DNA of 64,000 bases from Dehalococcoidia bacterium (GCA_020853755.1 JADYYG010000003.1:1-64000); one strand, 5' to 3'; positions 19,034 through 27,350 are shown, numbered from the stretch's first letter. Notes: generated by a model not told the origin, from the sequence alone. A program made the numbers and translations.

Positions 19034-19864
19034 ATGGATTACGAACAGATCCTCGTTGAACAGCGCGGCCGGGTCGCGCTCATAACTCTCAACCGTCCCG
19101 AGAAGCTCAATGCATGGACGCCGCAGATGATGGCCGAGCTCACGAAGGCCATGCGCACCGCGGCGGCCGACGCTGGCATCGGCGCCATTGTTGTTACCGG
19201 CGCGGGCCGGGCGTTCTGCGCGGGCGCCGATGTCGATGCAGTGTTTCGAGCGAACAGCGAGGCCCGCGACGTGTCGCCGGCGGCGGCCCCCACGGCGGCT
19301 GACGATGCTGCCGTCGCGACGAACTGGGTGTCGTTTCTCCGTTCGCTCGCAAAGCCGACGATTGCCGCCGTGAACGGCGCTGCTGTCGGCATCGGCGTGA
19401 CCCAGGTGTTACCGATGGACATCCGCATTGCCAGCGAGGACGCGCGGTTCGGGATGTTCTTCGTGCGTATGGGACTCGTGCCAGAGTTGGCGAGTTCTGC
19501 GCTTCTTCCGCAGATGGTTGGCCAGGCCCGCGCCATCGAGTGGTGCCTGTCCGGGCGGATGATCCCGGCGGCTGAAGCCCGGGAAGCCGGGCTCGTGAGC
19601 GAAGTGGTGGCAAACGATCAGCTGGTCGCTCGTGCGCTGGCCCTCGGCGAGCAACTGGCCGGGCAGTCGGCCTTCGCAATGACCAAGATCCGGCAGCTCA
19701 TCGTGCAGAACACGGGCGAATCCGATGTCGCAGCGGTGATGCGCCGGGAAGGCGAAGCGCTCGCCGCGGCCTACCGGTCGTGGGAGCACAAGGAAGCCAT
19801 CGACGCCTTCCTGGCCAAGCGCACGCCGGATTTCCAGCGCCAGACGCCAACGCAGGTGGATTAG
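19034..19864 (+). CDS. Enoyl-CoA hydratase/isomerase family protein
   Basis: A 276-residue crotonase. RGRVALITLNRPEKLNAW, GRAFCAGADVDAVF and KPTIAAVNGAAVGIG are typical. The hydratase glutamate of the ELAL helix is replaced (GVTQVLPMD). The segment FFVRMGLVPELASSALLP carries a Glu where delta3-delta2 enoyl-CoA isomerases and related crotonases place theirs. It is therefore more likely an isomerase or another CoA chemistry than a classical hydratase. GGGAGAA precedes the ATG. It overlaps nothing and is convergent with the patatin gene after a single base. Confidence 0.9.
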   Translation: MDYEQILVEQRGRVALITLNRPEKLNAWTPQMMAELTKAMRTAAADAGIGAIVVTGAGRAFCAGADVDAVFRANSEARDVSPAAAPTAADDAAVATNWVSFLRSLAKPTIAAVNGAAVGIGVTQVLPMDIRIASEDARFGMFFVRMGLVPELASSALLPQMVGQARAIEWCLSGRMIPAAEAREAGLVSEVVANDQLVARALALGEQLAGQSAFAMTKIRQLIVQNTGESDVAAVMRREGEALAAAYRSWEHKEAIDAFLAKRTPDFQRQTPTQVD

Positions 19865-19865
19865 G

Positions 19866-20795
19866 TCAGCCGGCTTTTCGCGAGGCGCCGAAGAAGCGCG
19901 CAGGCGAGACAGCTTCCGGTTTCGATGAGACGGCGTGCGGCATCGCCCAGCACGTCCCGTCCGGGGCGATGTGCCCTTCGCGGTCGAAGACCCCCTGCAG
20001 ACCGTCGGTAGCAAGGCGGAGATTGCGGGCTATCGACCCCGCACTGTCGTCCAACCGCCAGGGCGAGTTGTGCGAGAGGTCCGGCCGGATGACGCGGACT
20101 GGCATCTGCCGGGAGAGGCAGGACTCTGCGGCACGAGTCGTCGCGCTGGTGAGGATGCTGAACGACTGCTTCAGCACGCCCGCTGCCGTCTTCGGCCGTG
20201 CGGGCGTGGGCGCAGGGGTAAGGTCGATGGCGAGGATTTCCGTCGCGCCCATCTCAGCCGCTGTCGCGAGGTCGACAGACGCGGTGACGCAGCCATCGAC
20301 GAACAATTCGCCGCCGATTGAGACCGGTTCGAAAACGCCCGGAATCGCCGTCGAGGCCAGGACCGCCTGTTCGAGCGAGCCTTCTCTGAAGACATGCTTT
20401 TCGCCGCGGGACAGGTTCGTGGCGGTCACGGCAAGTTCGATGGCGCTGTCTTCGAAGCGGGCCCCGGGCAGGTGGCGGCGGAGCAGGCGAGGGACAACGT
20501 CATTCGTGGTGACGCTGGTCGGGTGGAACAGTTTGCCGAAGAGGCGCATCGGCTGGAAGCGGACCAGAGCCAGCCGGTCGAGCCCGAGCCAGATCTTCAG
20601 GAGTTCCTCCGGCCGATCAGGATGCAGTGCCGTCCAGGCGCCGTTCAGCGACCCGACGCTGGTGCCAACGATCAGCTCAGGACGGAAGCCCATTTCGAGG
20701 GCGGCCGTGACATAAGCGGCCTGGATGACGCCAAGCGCGCCGCCGCCGCCGAGTACAAGCGCGGGACGCGACGAACCTGCAGAGTTGGCATCCAT
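19866..20795 (-). CDS. Patatin-like phospholipase (RssA-type)
   Basis: A 309-residue serine lipase with a Ser-Asp dyad. The oxyanion hole GGGGALG is at residues 16-22, the nucleophile is S46 in GTSVGS and the aspartate lies in ELFVDGCVTAS. The core hydrolase domain resembles bacterial RssA/YchK proteins; the last ~60 residues are variable. There is no signal peptide, so it is likely cytoplasmic. It probably acts on phospholipids or acylglycerols. A short gap separates it from the minus-strand dehydratase upstream. Confidence 0.9.
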   Translation of the reverse strand: MDANSAGSSRPALVLGGGGALGVIQAAYVTAALEMGFRPELIVGTSVGSLNGAWTALHPDRPEELLKIWLGLDRLALVRFQPMRLFGKLFHPTSVTTNDVVPRLLRRHLPGARFEDSAIELAVTATNLSRGEKHVFREGSLEQAVLASTAIPGVFEPVSIGGELFVDGCVTASVDLATAAEMGATEILAIDLTPAPTPARPKTAAGVLKQSFSILTSATTRAAESCLSRQMPVRVIRPDLSHNSPWRLDDSAGSIARNLRLATDGLQGVFDREGHIAPDGTCWAMPHAVSSKPEAVSPARFFGASRKAG

Positions 20796-20837
20796 ACGTG
20801 CCTCCCTCAGGAGGATCGTCGGCAGAAATGGCGGGGA

Positions 20838-21812
20838 TTACAGGTCTCCTGTGAGGATTGCCGCGAGGACAGCGGGATCAACGTTGCCGCCGGAGACGAT
20901 GACGCCAACTCGCTGGCCCGCAACGTCCGGAATCCGGCCGGTCATCAGCGCCGCCGCAGGGATGGCCCCGGTGGGCTCCGCCACGGTCTTCATCCGCAGC
21001 ATCATGAAGCGGAGGGCGTCTTTGATGGCGTCATCCGTGACGGTAACGACGCCGGTGGCGAGGGCGCGAACTACTTCGAATGTCAGCTTGCCCGGCTGAC
21101 GCGTGCGCACACCGTCTGCAATTGTCGGCGGAGGGTCGATCATGACACGTTCGTTCGCCTGCAGGCTCTGCACCCAGTCGTCCGCGGTGTCCGGCTCGAC
21201 GCCGTAGATGCGGGCGTTTGGTGAGCAGCCACGGACGGCAGTGGCCGTTCCGGAGAGCAACCCACCACCGCCAAGTGGGGTGACCACGACGTCGAGGTCT
21301 GGCACCTCTCGCATCAGTTCGAGTGCCGCCGTGCCCTGGCCGGCCATGATCCACGGGTCATCGAAGGAAGGGACGATGTAGGCGCCCGTAGGCTCCGCCG
21401 CGGCCCGAGCCACGACATCCGGCAAGTCGGTCAGGCGATGAAATGTCCGGACATCGGCGCCGTAGCCGAGCGTGGCCTGCCGCTTCGATGCGGGCGCGTC
21501 ATCCGGCATCAGGATGGTGCAGGGGATGCCAAGGAGCTTCGCCGCCAACGCGACACCCTGTGCATGGTTCCCGGACGATGCCGCGACGACGCCACGCTCA
21601 CGGGCATCCGGTGGAAGCTGGGCGAGGTGGTTGTAGGCGCCGCGGAACTTGAACGCACCCACGCGCTGGTAGTTCTCGCATTTGAAGAACACCCGCGCGC
21701 CGGTGATCGCATCGAAGGTGCGGGAGGTGAGGACCGGGGTCTGGTTCGCGACGCCGTTGAGCCTCGCGGCCGCGGCTTCAACATCGGAGAAGGAGATGGT
21801 GAGTTCCGTCAC
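20838..21812 (-). CDS. Threonine/serine dehydratase (PLP fold type II)
   Basis: A 324-residue catabolic-type ammonia-lyase deaminating threonine or serine to a 2-oxo acid. The PLP lysine is in RVGAFKFRGAYN, SSGNHAQGVALAAKLLG follows and the phosphate-binding glycine loop is GGGGLLSG. There is no C-terminal ACT domain, so it is not the feedback-controlled biosynthetic IlvA form. The frame stays open far upstream (to 22184) but that part overlaps the beta-lactamase-like gene and is low complexity; the GTG at 21812 (VTELTISFSDVEAAAARL) matches the family start. Serine racemase activity is an alternative within the same family. Confidence 0.9.
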   Translation of the reverse strand: MTELTISFSDVEAAAARLNGVANQTPVLTSRTFDAITGARVFFKCENYQRVGAFKFRGAYNHLAQLPPDARERGVVAASSGNHAQGVALAAKLLGIPCTILMPDDAPASKRQATLGYGADVRTFHRLTDLPDVVARAAAEPTGAYIVPSFDDPWIMAGQGTAALELMREVPDLDVVVTPLGGGGLLSGTATAVRGCSPNARIYGVEPDTADDWVQSLQANERVMIDPPPTIADGVRTRQPGKLTFEVVRALATGVVTVTDDAIKDALRFMMLRMKTVAEPTGAIPAAALMTGRIPDVAGQRVGVIVSGGNVDPAVLAAILTGDL

Positions 21813-21895
21813 GAGCCAATGGTAACGTGATTTCCAGTTGGGTTCGGAACGGTTCGGATGTAGGATGACGCGCGGAGGGGTGGGCGGAGGTTGCG

Positions 21896-22939
21896 ATGCG
21901 CATTGCGGCGCATCCTGCTGGCGCTTCACGTGCGACGGCGGCGTGGCCGGCCGGGCTGGCAGCGGCGTGCATCGCGGTTGTCGCTGCAGGGATCTACCTT
22001 TGCCTGAGCGTCTTCGAAGCGCTCGAACCGACGGACCGGGCGGAACTGCCGTGGCAAACCGGCTCCGGCGAAACCACTCCGGCACTTTCGGGTCCCGATG
22101 CAGGCCCACCAACCGGCGAGGTTCGCACAGGGGACGCAGCGGTGTCGGAAATAGCGCCAGTGGGTGGCGTCCCTTCTGTCCCATCGCCGCTCCTGGCAGA
22201 GCGTATCCGGGAAGCGGCAGGCGCCGATGCGGACCACATTGCCGTCTCAGTTCGGCGGGTGACCGATGGCCTGTCCGCGTCGTACGAGGGGAATCTCCAG
22301 TACTACGCGGCGAGCACCTTTAAGCTCGCGGTTCTGTACGAGGCCGCGACTCGGCTCTCTGACGGCCGGTTGAACCTCGACGATAAGCTCACGATGTCGG
22401 ACGAGGATGCCGCCGAAGACCTCGGCACCTCAGCATTCCTTCATTTCGAGGAGGACGGCTCGATCACCGTCCGGAACCTGCTGGCGCCGATGATCGAGGT
22501 GTCGGACAACTCGTCGGCCGTCACGCTGATGCATGCGTTCGGCTCCGCCAACATCGATGCAACCCTGCGCTCGATCGGTATCGAGACGATGACCGTGAAC
22601 CGCGAGGAACTGTGGACGACTGCTGACGACCTCTCCCGGCTGATGCTGGCCATCTACACCGGAGAGGGGATGACTCCGGAAGTGCGGGAGTTCGCCCGTG
22701 GACTGCTGCTCAACCAGACGATCAGGAGCGGTATTCCCCAGGCGCTCGCAGGAGAGATCGCCGGCGGCCTTCAAGTTGGGAACAAGACAGGTACCTGGGA
22801 AGGCGTCCAGCATGACGTCGCTTTCGTCGAGGACCCTGCTGGCGCCTATGTGATCGCCATCCTGACCGACGGAGGTTACGAGGGATGGCAGGCGATGCAC
22901 CGTGTTGCGCAAAGTGTTCAACAAACCCTTGCCAACTGA
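21896..22939 (+). CDS. Class A beta-lactamase-like serine hydrolase, membrane-anchored
   Basis: A 347-residue protein with an N-terminal membrane anchor (about residues 18-41), a ~60-residue Pro/Gly/Ser linker and a beta-lactamase/transpeptidase fold facing outside the cell. The motifs are SxxK at S140-K143 (ASTFK), SDN at 203-205 and KTG at 297-299. I do not see a clear class A omega-loop Glu-x-x-Leu-Asn, so penicillin hydrolysis is uncertain and a peptidoglycan carboxypeptidase or esterase role is possible. GGAGG lies 7 bases before the ATG. The next gene is another envelope protein. Confidence 0.88.
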   Translation: MRIAAHPAGASRATAAWPAGLAAACIAVVAAGIYLCLSVFEALEPTDRAELPWQTGSGETTPALSGPDAGPPTGEVRTGDAAVSEIAPVGGVPSVPSPLLAERIREAAGADADHIAVSVRRVTDGLSASYEGNLQYYAASTFKLAVLYEAATRLSDGRLNLDDKLTMSDEDAAEDLGTSAFLHFEEDGSITVRNLLAPMIEVSDNSSAVTLMHAFGSANIDATLRSIGIETMTVNREELWTTADDLSRLMLAIYTGEGMTPEVREFARGLLLNQTIRSGIPQALAGEIAGGLQVGNKTGTWEGVQHDVAFVEDPAGAYVIAILTDGGYEGWQAMHRVAQSVQQTLAN

Positions 22940-23008
22940 CGGTAAAGCCTCTGGCGGCGGGCCCCCGCTCTCTCGTAACCTGCACTGACTTTCCGTGCAG
23001 GTGGTGGC

Positions 23009-23863
23009 GTGCAGGAGTTCCCGAGCGACTATGGCCGTGGTTCGCGCCGAGTATTCGTGGTGCTCGGCAGCCTCGTCATCCTCGGCGCTGCGGTTTACAT
23101 AGTCTGTTCGGCCACCGGGCTGCTGCCAGTCCGCGCCGAAGCTGCGTCCCCGAACGACGCCGACTGGAGCTTCGCCCGGCCTGCCTATGACTCGTTGAGC
23201 GCGCAGGCGATCCAGGTGTGTTCGGCCGAAAATGCGGTGAAGGCTTCGACTGGCACGGAGAACGAGTCCGTCCGCCAGGCGCAGGTTGAACTGCTGACGG
23301 GTGAATACAACCAGGCGGCACAGGCCTACAACGAGCAGGTTCGTTCGCTGGTAAGTTCAGGCGCACAGCGTCCGTGGTCGGTGCAGAGCCAGGCGCTTCC
23401 CATTGACCTCGCGAAGAACAAGTTCTGCCTGCGGGTGGCGGTCGCGGCGCCACGCGTGGTGAAGTCGGCCGTGAGCGCCGTGCAGGTGCAGGCAGCGGGG
23501 CCGGAAGCGCCGTACTACGCGCCCGCGGAGCGCTTCATAACCCTCGAGCAGCTGGACGAGTACGCCCGCCAGGCCGGATGGCCGAATGAGCCCGGTTGGT
23601 GGCCCGATATGCGGAAGATCATCCTCTGCGAGACGCGCAGCCTCGACACGATGGCGCACAACGTGAACGACCCCGCCGGCGGAAGCTACGGCCTGGCGCA
23701 ACTGAACGGCAGCTACCATTTCATCAACGCTGGCGAAGACTTCGCGATGCGCTACGACCCCGTCGTGAACCTCCGAACGGCGCTCTGGCTTCGGACGGTC
23801 AGGGGACACTTCGGCGGAACCGGGGGATGGTATAACTGTGCGAAGCTCTGGGGGATAAACTAA
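23009..23863 (+). CDS. Membrane-anchored protein with lytic-transglycosylase/lysozyme-like C-terminal domain
   Basis: A 284-residue protein starting at GTG 23009. Residues 14-36 form one membrane anchor; a Gln/Ala-rich probably helical region (~60-150) follows. The last ~100 residues resemble a lysozyme-like fold: IILCETRSLDTMAHN supplies a candidate catalytic Glu, then DPAGGSYGLAQLNGSYHF and NLRTALWLRTVRGHFGGTGGW match the glycine-rich and helix pattern of SLT domains. Two cysteines (in LCET and YNCAK) may pair. Probably a peptidoglycan-cleaving enzyme; the assignment rests on motif resemblance only. Confidence 0.7.
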   Translation: MQEFPSDYGRGSRRVFVVLGSLVILGAAVYIVCSATGLLPVRAEAASPNDADWSFARPAYDSLSAQAIQVCSAENAVKASTGTENESVRQAQVELLTGEYNQAAQAYNEQVRSLVSSGAQRPWSVQSQALPIDLAKNKFCLRVAVAAPRVVKSAVSAVQVQAAGPEAPYYAPAERFITLEQLDEYARQAGWPNEPGWWPDMRKIILCETRSLDTMAHNVNDPAGGSYGLAQLNGSYHFINAGEDFAMRYDPVVNLRTALWLRTVRGHFGGTGGWYNCAKLWGIN

Positions 23864-23892
23864 CGGCGATTCCTATCTGAGGTGCCGCCCAG

Positions 23893-24216
23893 ATGTTCAT
23901 CGCGATGAATCAGTTTTCGGTTAGCCCCGGCCGCGAAAGCGAGTTCGAAGAGGGGTGGCGGACCCGTGAGAGCTACCTCTCCGGGTTCGAGGGCTTCGTC
24001 CACTTCTCGCTTCTGAAGAGTGACGAAGCGGGCGAATACGTCTCCCACACGATCTGGCGCTCGCGCGAGGACTTCCTCCAGTGGACCCAGTCGGAGGCGT
24101 TCAAGAAGGCCCACAGCGTGCGGACCGCGGAAGGGGTGCTTGCCGGCCATCCGCGAGCGCGGTTCTTCGACGCGGTTGTGGCTGAAAAGGGCAACCTGGC
24201 CGTATTGGCCGGATGA
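23893..24216 (+). CDS. Antibiotic-biosynthesis-monooxygenase fold protein with IsdG-like catalytic triad
   Basis: A 107-residue ferredoxin-like-fold monooxygenase. The pattern MFIAMNQFSVSPGRESEFE, HTIWRSREDFLQWTQSEAF and KKAH matches the ABM family. The residues N6, W64 and H74 have nearly the same spacing as the Asn-Trp-His triad of IsdG-type haem-degrading monooxygenases (N7, W66, H76). It may therefore degrade haem non-canonically, though haem binding is not proven. It overlaps the methyltransferase by ATGA. Confidence 0.82.
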   Translation: MFIAMNQFSVSPGRESEFEEGWRTRESYLSGFEGFVHFSLLKSDEAGEYVSHTIWRSREDFLQWTQSEAFKKAHSVRTAEGVLAGHPRARFFDAVVAEKGNLAVLAG

Positions 24217-24866
24217 CGGCCGACCCGGCTGACGCGACTGCCTCGCCGCTGCGCCCGGAGCACTTCCGCCGCATCGACGAGACAGACGATGCGCTGTTCT
24301 ACCGCGAGCCGCGGCTCGTCACGCATATCGACGATGCAGCGATCGCGGCGCTTACGGGCTTCTACGGCCAGTTGATCGCACCGGGGGCGATGGTGCTCGA
24401 CCTCATGACGAGTTGGGTGTCCCACCTCCCGGCTTCGCTGAAGGTGAGCGGCGTTGCTGGCCTCGGCATGAATGCGGTCGAACTCGAACAGAACCCTGCG
24501 CTCACCGAGCGGGTGGTGCAGGACCTCAACCGCGACCCCGTGTTGCCGTGGCCAGACGCCCACTTCGACGCCGCCATCGTGACGGTGTCGGTGCAGTACC
24601 TGCTCGAAGCGCCTTCCGTGTTTGCGGAGGTGGGACGGGTGCTGAGGCCGGGGTGCCCGTTCGCCGTCGCGTACTCGAATCGCTGCTTCCCAACCAAGGC
24701 AGTTGCCATCTGGCAGTCCCTGAACAGCAAGGAGCATGCCGAACTGATCGGTCTCTACTTCCGGCTTGCAGGGCGGTTCGACCGTCCCGAGGCGTACGAC
24801 ATCAGTCCTGGGCCACGAAGTGACCCGATGTTCGTGGTAGTGGCGCGAGCCAAAGGACAGGAGTGA
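24213..24866 (+). CDS. SAM-dependent methyltransferase, class I
   Basis: A 217-residue Rossmann-fold methyltransferase. Motif I is unusual: VLDLMTSWVSHLP in place of the glycine-rich LDLGCGxG. The acidic motif II region is VAGLGMNAVELEQNP, motif III/IV is LPWPDAHFDAAIVTVSVQYL, and the post-motif strand is VGRVLRPGCPFAVAYSN. Substrate unknown. It starts inside the stop of the ABM-fold gene and is therefore translationally coupled to it. Confidence 0.85.
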   Translation: MTADPADATASPLRPEHFRRIDETDDALFYREPRLVTHIDDAAIAALTGFYGQLIAPGAMVLDLMTSWVSHLPASLKVSGVAGLGMNAVELEQNPALTERVVQDLNRDPVLPWPDAHFDAAIVTVSVQYLLEAPSVFAEVGRVLRPGCPFAVAYSNRCFPTKAVAIWQSLNSKEHAELIGLYFRLAGRFDRPEAYDISPGPRSDPMFVVVARAKGQE

Positions 24867-24872
24867 GGCGCC

Positions 24873-25535
24873 TCAGAACACCATCGGTTCGGTGCTCGAA
24901 AACTCGTGGAGCATCGCCGGGCGGTGTGCGCCCTCTTTCACGAACTCGCCGGTCTCGCGGACGATTCCGAGACCGACGACGCGGCGGCGGAAGTTCCGCT
25001 TGTCCTGGGGCTCGCCGAGGATGGCCTCATACACGCGCTGCAACTGCGTCAGGGTGAATCGCTTCGGGAGCAGGCTGTAGGCCACGTTCGTGTACTCGAG
25101 CTTGTTCCGCAGCCGCTCCTCTGCGTACGCCACCACGCGCTCGTTTTCGAATGCGAGTGCCGGTGGCGGGTGCACAGGTTGCCAGGCCGGCCGCCAGTCC
25201 GAATCGGTACGCAAACGCGTCCGCGAAACGTCGACAAGCGCGAAATAGGTCACCACGATATCGGCCCGGCCTCCGCCGAGTTGGTCGAAGGTGTAGAGCT
25301 GCTCGAGGAAGAGGTCAGAGACGCCGGTTTCGTCTTCGAGCTTGCGTTTGGCGGCGGCATCGAGCGATTCACCGTCCTGGAGGAAGCCGCCGGGCAGCGC
25401 CCACTCGCCATGTGCCGGGTCGGCTGCGCGTTCGATCAGGAGGACGGAAAGGCTCCCCTGGCGAATGGTGAAGATAACGACGACGACGGCGGTTGCCACG
25501 CGTGAAAGTGTAGGGCGTTGTGCCGGTAGACCCAC
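24873..25535 (-). CDS. Nudix-related transcriptional regulator (NrtR-like)
   Basis: A 220-residue two-domain protein. Residues ~13-145 form a Nudix domain and ~150-215 a winged helix (KRFTLTQLQRVYEAILGEP and KRNFRRRVVGLGIVRETGE), the NrtR architecture that senses ADP-ribose and controls NAD or sugar metabolism. The Nudix box (G50, E56, R64, D68, E69, G71) has Lys at position 65 where the consensus RE has the metal-binding Glu, and DE for EE. Hydrolase activity is thus probably weak or lost, which suits a regulator. GTG 25535 is used; a GTG at 25499 is an alternative. No NAD gene lies adjacent. Confidence 0.85.
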   Translation of the reverse strand: MGLPAQRPTLSRVATAVVVVIFTIRQGSLSVLLIERAADPAHGEWALPGGFLQDGESLDAAAKRKLEDETGVSDLFLEQLYTFDQLGGGRADIVVTYFALVDVSRTRLRTDSDWRPAWQPVHPPPALAFENERVVAYAEERLRNKLEYTNVAYSLLPKRFTLTQLQRVYEAILGEPQDKRNFRRRVVGLGIVRETGEFVKEGAHRPAMLHEFSSTEPMVF

Positions 25536-25542
25536 ATTGCGA

Positions 25543-25571
25543 TTGACGCTGGAGCCCTATCTTCCTATAAC
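25543..25571 (+). promoter_or_regulatory. padR promoter with half of the PadR-type operator
   Basis: TTGACG (25543-25548), 17-base spacer, TATAAC (25566-25571), then 6 bases to the ATG at 25578: a strong sigma-70 promoter for a leaderless mRNA. CTATCTTCCTATAA (25557-25570) recurs identically at the promoter before 26631. Confidence 0.75.
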
Positions 25572-25577
25572 TGGGGC

Positions 25578-25934
25578 ATGCGACGTAAACCCGGGACGTT
25601 ATTGCCAGTTGAGGTGGCGATCCTCGCGGCCGCACTCGAAGCCGGTCCCGGCGAAGAGTTCTACGGATATGCCATCGCCCGCCGCATTCAGGCAGGTGAG
25701 GCATCCCGGTTGCTGACGGCGCATGGCACGCTGTACAAGGCGCTGGACCGGATGCTCAAAGCCGGATTGCTGGCTGCCCGGTGGGAAGACGCAGAGGCGG
25801 CAGCCCAGGAGGAGCGCCCGCGACGCCGGCTCTACCGCGTGACGGGGGTTGGCGAAGCTGCGCTGCACGAAGAAGCGCGGCGCCAGGCGCTGCAGCATGC
25901 CGCCGGGCTCAGCGAGGGTCTGCAACCGTCATGA
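25578..25934 (+). CDS. PadR-family transcriptional regulator
   Basis: A 118-residue winged-helix regulator. The core LLPVEVAILAAALEAGP, FYGYAIARRIQ, AHGTLYKALDRMLKAGLLAARW and RRRLYRVTGVGEAALHEEARR is the PadR-family pattern with the recognition helix in GTLYKALDRM and a C-terminal dimerisation helix. ATGA overlap couples it to a membrane protein. It probably represses its own promoter and the second promoter at 26566-26596 that shares the CTATCTTCCTATAA element. The effector is unknown. Confidence 0.92.
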   Translation: MRRKPGTLLPVEVAILAAALEAGPGEEFYGYAIARRIQAGEASRLLTAHGTLYKALDRMLKAGLLAARWEDAEAAAQEERPRRRLYRVTGVGEAALHEEARRQALQHAAGLSEGLQPS

Positions 25935-26560
25935 ACCGCGCGACGCGGGCGGCCAACGGATTCGTCCGGGCGTGGGTGCACGGGTACACCCTCGGCCTGC
26001 CTGACCTCGCGCGTGACGCACGGCGGGCAGAGATTGAGTCAGACCTGTGGGAACACTGCTCGGCACTCGGCTGGTCGGCCCGGGCCGCGTTCGAAGTACT
26101 TATGCGGTGCTTGCTGGGTATCCCCGCAGACCTTGCCTGGCGCGCAGAGCAGGTGCGAATAGGACAGCACGCGGCACGCCTCGTCGGCCGGGTTGTCACA
26201 TGGGCGGAGCGTGCGGCCGACTGGGTGGTGCGTCGCGGATTGCCAGGCCTCACCCCGGTCAGTGCGTGGAGCCTGGTTGGGCTGGGCGGACTCCTGCTGA
26301 TCCTGGCCCCGTTCCAGCCTTCCGAACCGGGCATCGCAGTCGGTGGAGGCTGGTTCATCCTCTCCGGCCTCGCCATTCGCTGGGGCAGCCGTCTGATCGG
26401 CCGCCATCGCGTCCGTGGCCTGGCGGTACTCCTCGCAGGGGCCGCGCCCATTGGTTTGCTCCTGGTGAGCACGCTGCTGGCCCCGGTGACCATGGCGGCA
26501 GTTGTAGCAGTTGAGGTTCGCCGGGCGTGGTTGTCACGCCGATCGACCGCATCTGGATAG
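25931..26560 (+). CDS. PadR-associated membrane protein
   Basis: A 209-residue protein starting in the padR stop (ATGA). The N-terminal ~100 residues are soluble and include DARRAEIESDLWEHC, a segment often seen in membrane proteins paired with PadR regulators. Hydrophobic segments at about 111-128, 134-150 and 163-196 suggest three or four transmembrane helices with an Arg-rich C-terminus. No enzymatic motif is recognised. It is likely a sensor or accessory partner of the PadR system. Confidence 0.75.
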   Translation: MNRATRAANGFVRAWVHGYTLGLPDLARDARRAEIESDLWEHCSALGWSARAAFEVLMRCLLGIPADLAWRAEQVRIGQHAARLVGRVVTWAERAADWVVRRGLPGLTPVSAWSLVGLGGLLLILAPFQPSEPGIAVGGGWFILSGLAIRWGSRLIGRHRVRGLAVLLAGAAPIGLLLVSTLLAPVTMAAVVAVEVRRAWLSRRSTASG

Positions 26561-26565
26561 TGGCC

Positions 26566-26596
26566 TTTACACAATAGGAAGCTATCTTCCTATAAT
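26566..26596 (+). promoter_or_regulatory. Promoter and full inverted-repeat operator before the 26631 gene
   Basis: A perfect TATAAT lies at 26591-26596; TTTACA at 26566-26571 (19 bases) or TACACA at 26568-26573 (17 bases) could be -35. ATAGGAAG-CTAT-CTTCCTAT (26574-26593) is a perfect 8-bp inverted repeat overlapping the -10 and shares 14 bases with the padR promoter. Confidence 0.7.
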
Positions 26597-26630
26597 CTCC
26601 TCGCGGAAGTTCCCATGAGGAGAGTCACAC

Positions 26631-27221
26631 ATGTCTATTCCTGGAAAGCGGTTGCTCGAACGCCTGTCAGCACTCGCTGTGCCGTCCGGGCGCATCCACC
26701 TCACGAAGCCGCGATGCCTCGTGAGGGGTGCGCTCGCCGGTCTCGGCGCCGGCGTCGTGATGCGGCTCTGGATGCGGACGATCTCGGACCACCACGTCTT
26801 CTCGGTCGGTGGCACCCTGTTTATTTTCCTCTTCTTCGCCGGGCTGGGGGCGGCCGCTGCCCTGGCGGTGTGGTGGCGCTCGGCCGGCGAGTCTCGCCGC
26901 CCCATTCTGATCCGGGCTGTTGCGAGTATCCCGTTCGCCGCCTTCGGTCCGTTCATGGTGTTGTTCCTGCCTGGCGCGTTGGCGGCGATGGTCTCCGGGC
27001 ACCCCGCATGGGGACAGTGGCGCAAACGTCTGCTCACCGGCAGTGCGGTGGCCACCTTCGCCCTGATCGAACTGTTCCTCCTGACCGCGGATGTGCCGGG
27101 CAATGCCGGGGTCAGGATTGCTTCGGGGCTGCTCTATCTGCCGCTCGCATACGCATTGTTCGTCACGAACCGGCTGGCGTTCGACCCAATCAGGCAAGCC
27201 CCGACGCCGGCCACGGGATGA
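26631..27221 (+). CDS. Polytopic membrane protein, probably PadR-regulated
   Basis: A 196-residue hydrophobic protein with about five predicted membrane segments (for example TLFIFLFFAGLGAAAALAV and ATFALIELFLLTA). No family motif is recognised. It has a clear ribosome site (GAGGAGAG about 8 bases before the ATG). The upstream promoter carries the operator shared with padR, so its expression probably responds to the same signal; it may encode the effector function of that module. Confidence 0.75.
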   Translation: MSIPGKRLLERLSALAVPSGRIHLTKPRCLVRGALAGLGAGVVMRLWMRTISDHHVFSVGGTLFIFLFFAGLGAAAALAVWWRSAGESRRPILIRAVASIPFAAFGPFMVLFLPGALAAMVSGHPAWGQWRKRLLTGSAVATFALIELFLLTADVPGNAGVRIASGLLYLPLAYALFVTNRLAFDPIRQAPTPATG

Positions 27222-27260
27222 CCCAAACGGCGCCCTCCGCGTAAACTGGGACACCTGTGG

Positions 27261-27350
27261 GGAGGGGTCGCATAGTGGTCTAGTGCGCCCGCCTGCTAAG
27301 CGGGTTCCGGGGTAACTCGGTCGAGGGTTCAAATCCCTCCCCCTCCGCCA
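27261..27350 (+). tRNA. tRNA-Ser (anticodon GCT)
   Basis: A 90-base class II tRNA with encoded CCA. The acceptor stem GGAGGGG pairs with CCCCTCC, then discriminator G and CCA. The D stem is GCAT/GTGC, the anticodon stem CCCGC/GCGGG holds the loop CTGCTAA (anticodon GCT), a long variable arm follows, and the T stem GAGGG/CCCTC encloses TTCAAAT. It precedes miaB by 25 bases; co-transcription is plausible. Confidence 0.97.

Noticed and set aside
21813-22184. 124-residue N-terminal extension of the threonine dehydratase
   Set aside because: Arg/Pro-rich, antisense to the beta-lactamase-like gene; the family N-terminus begins at GTG 21812.
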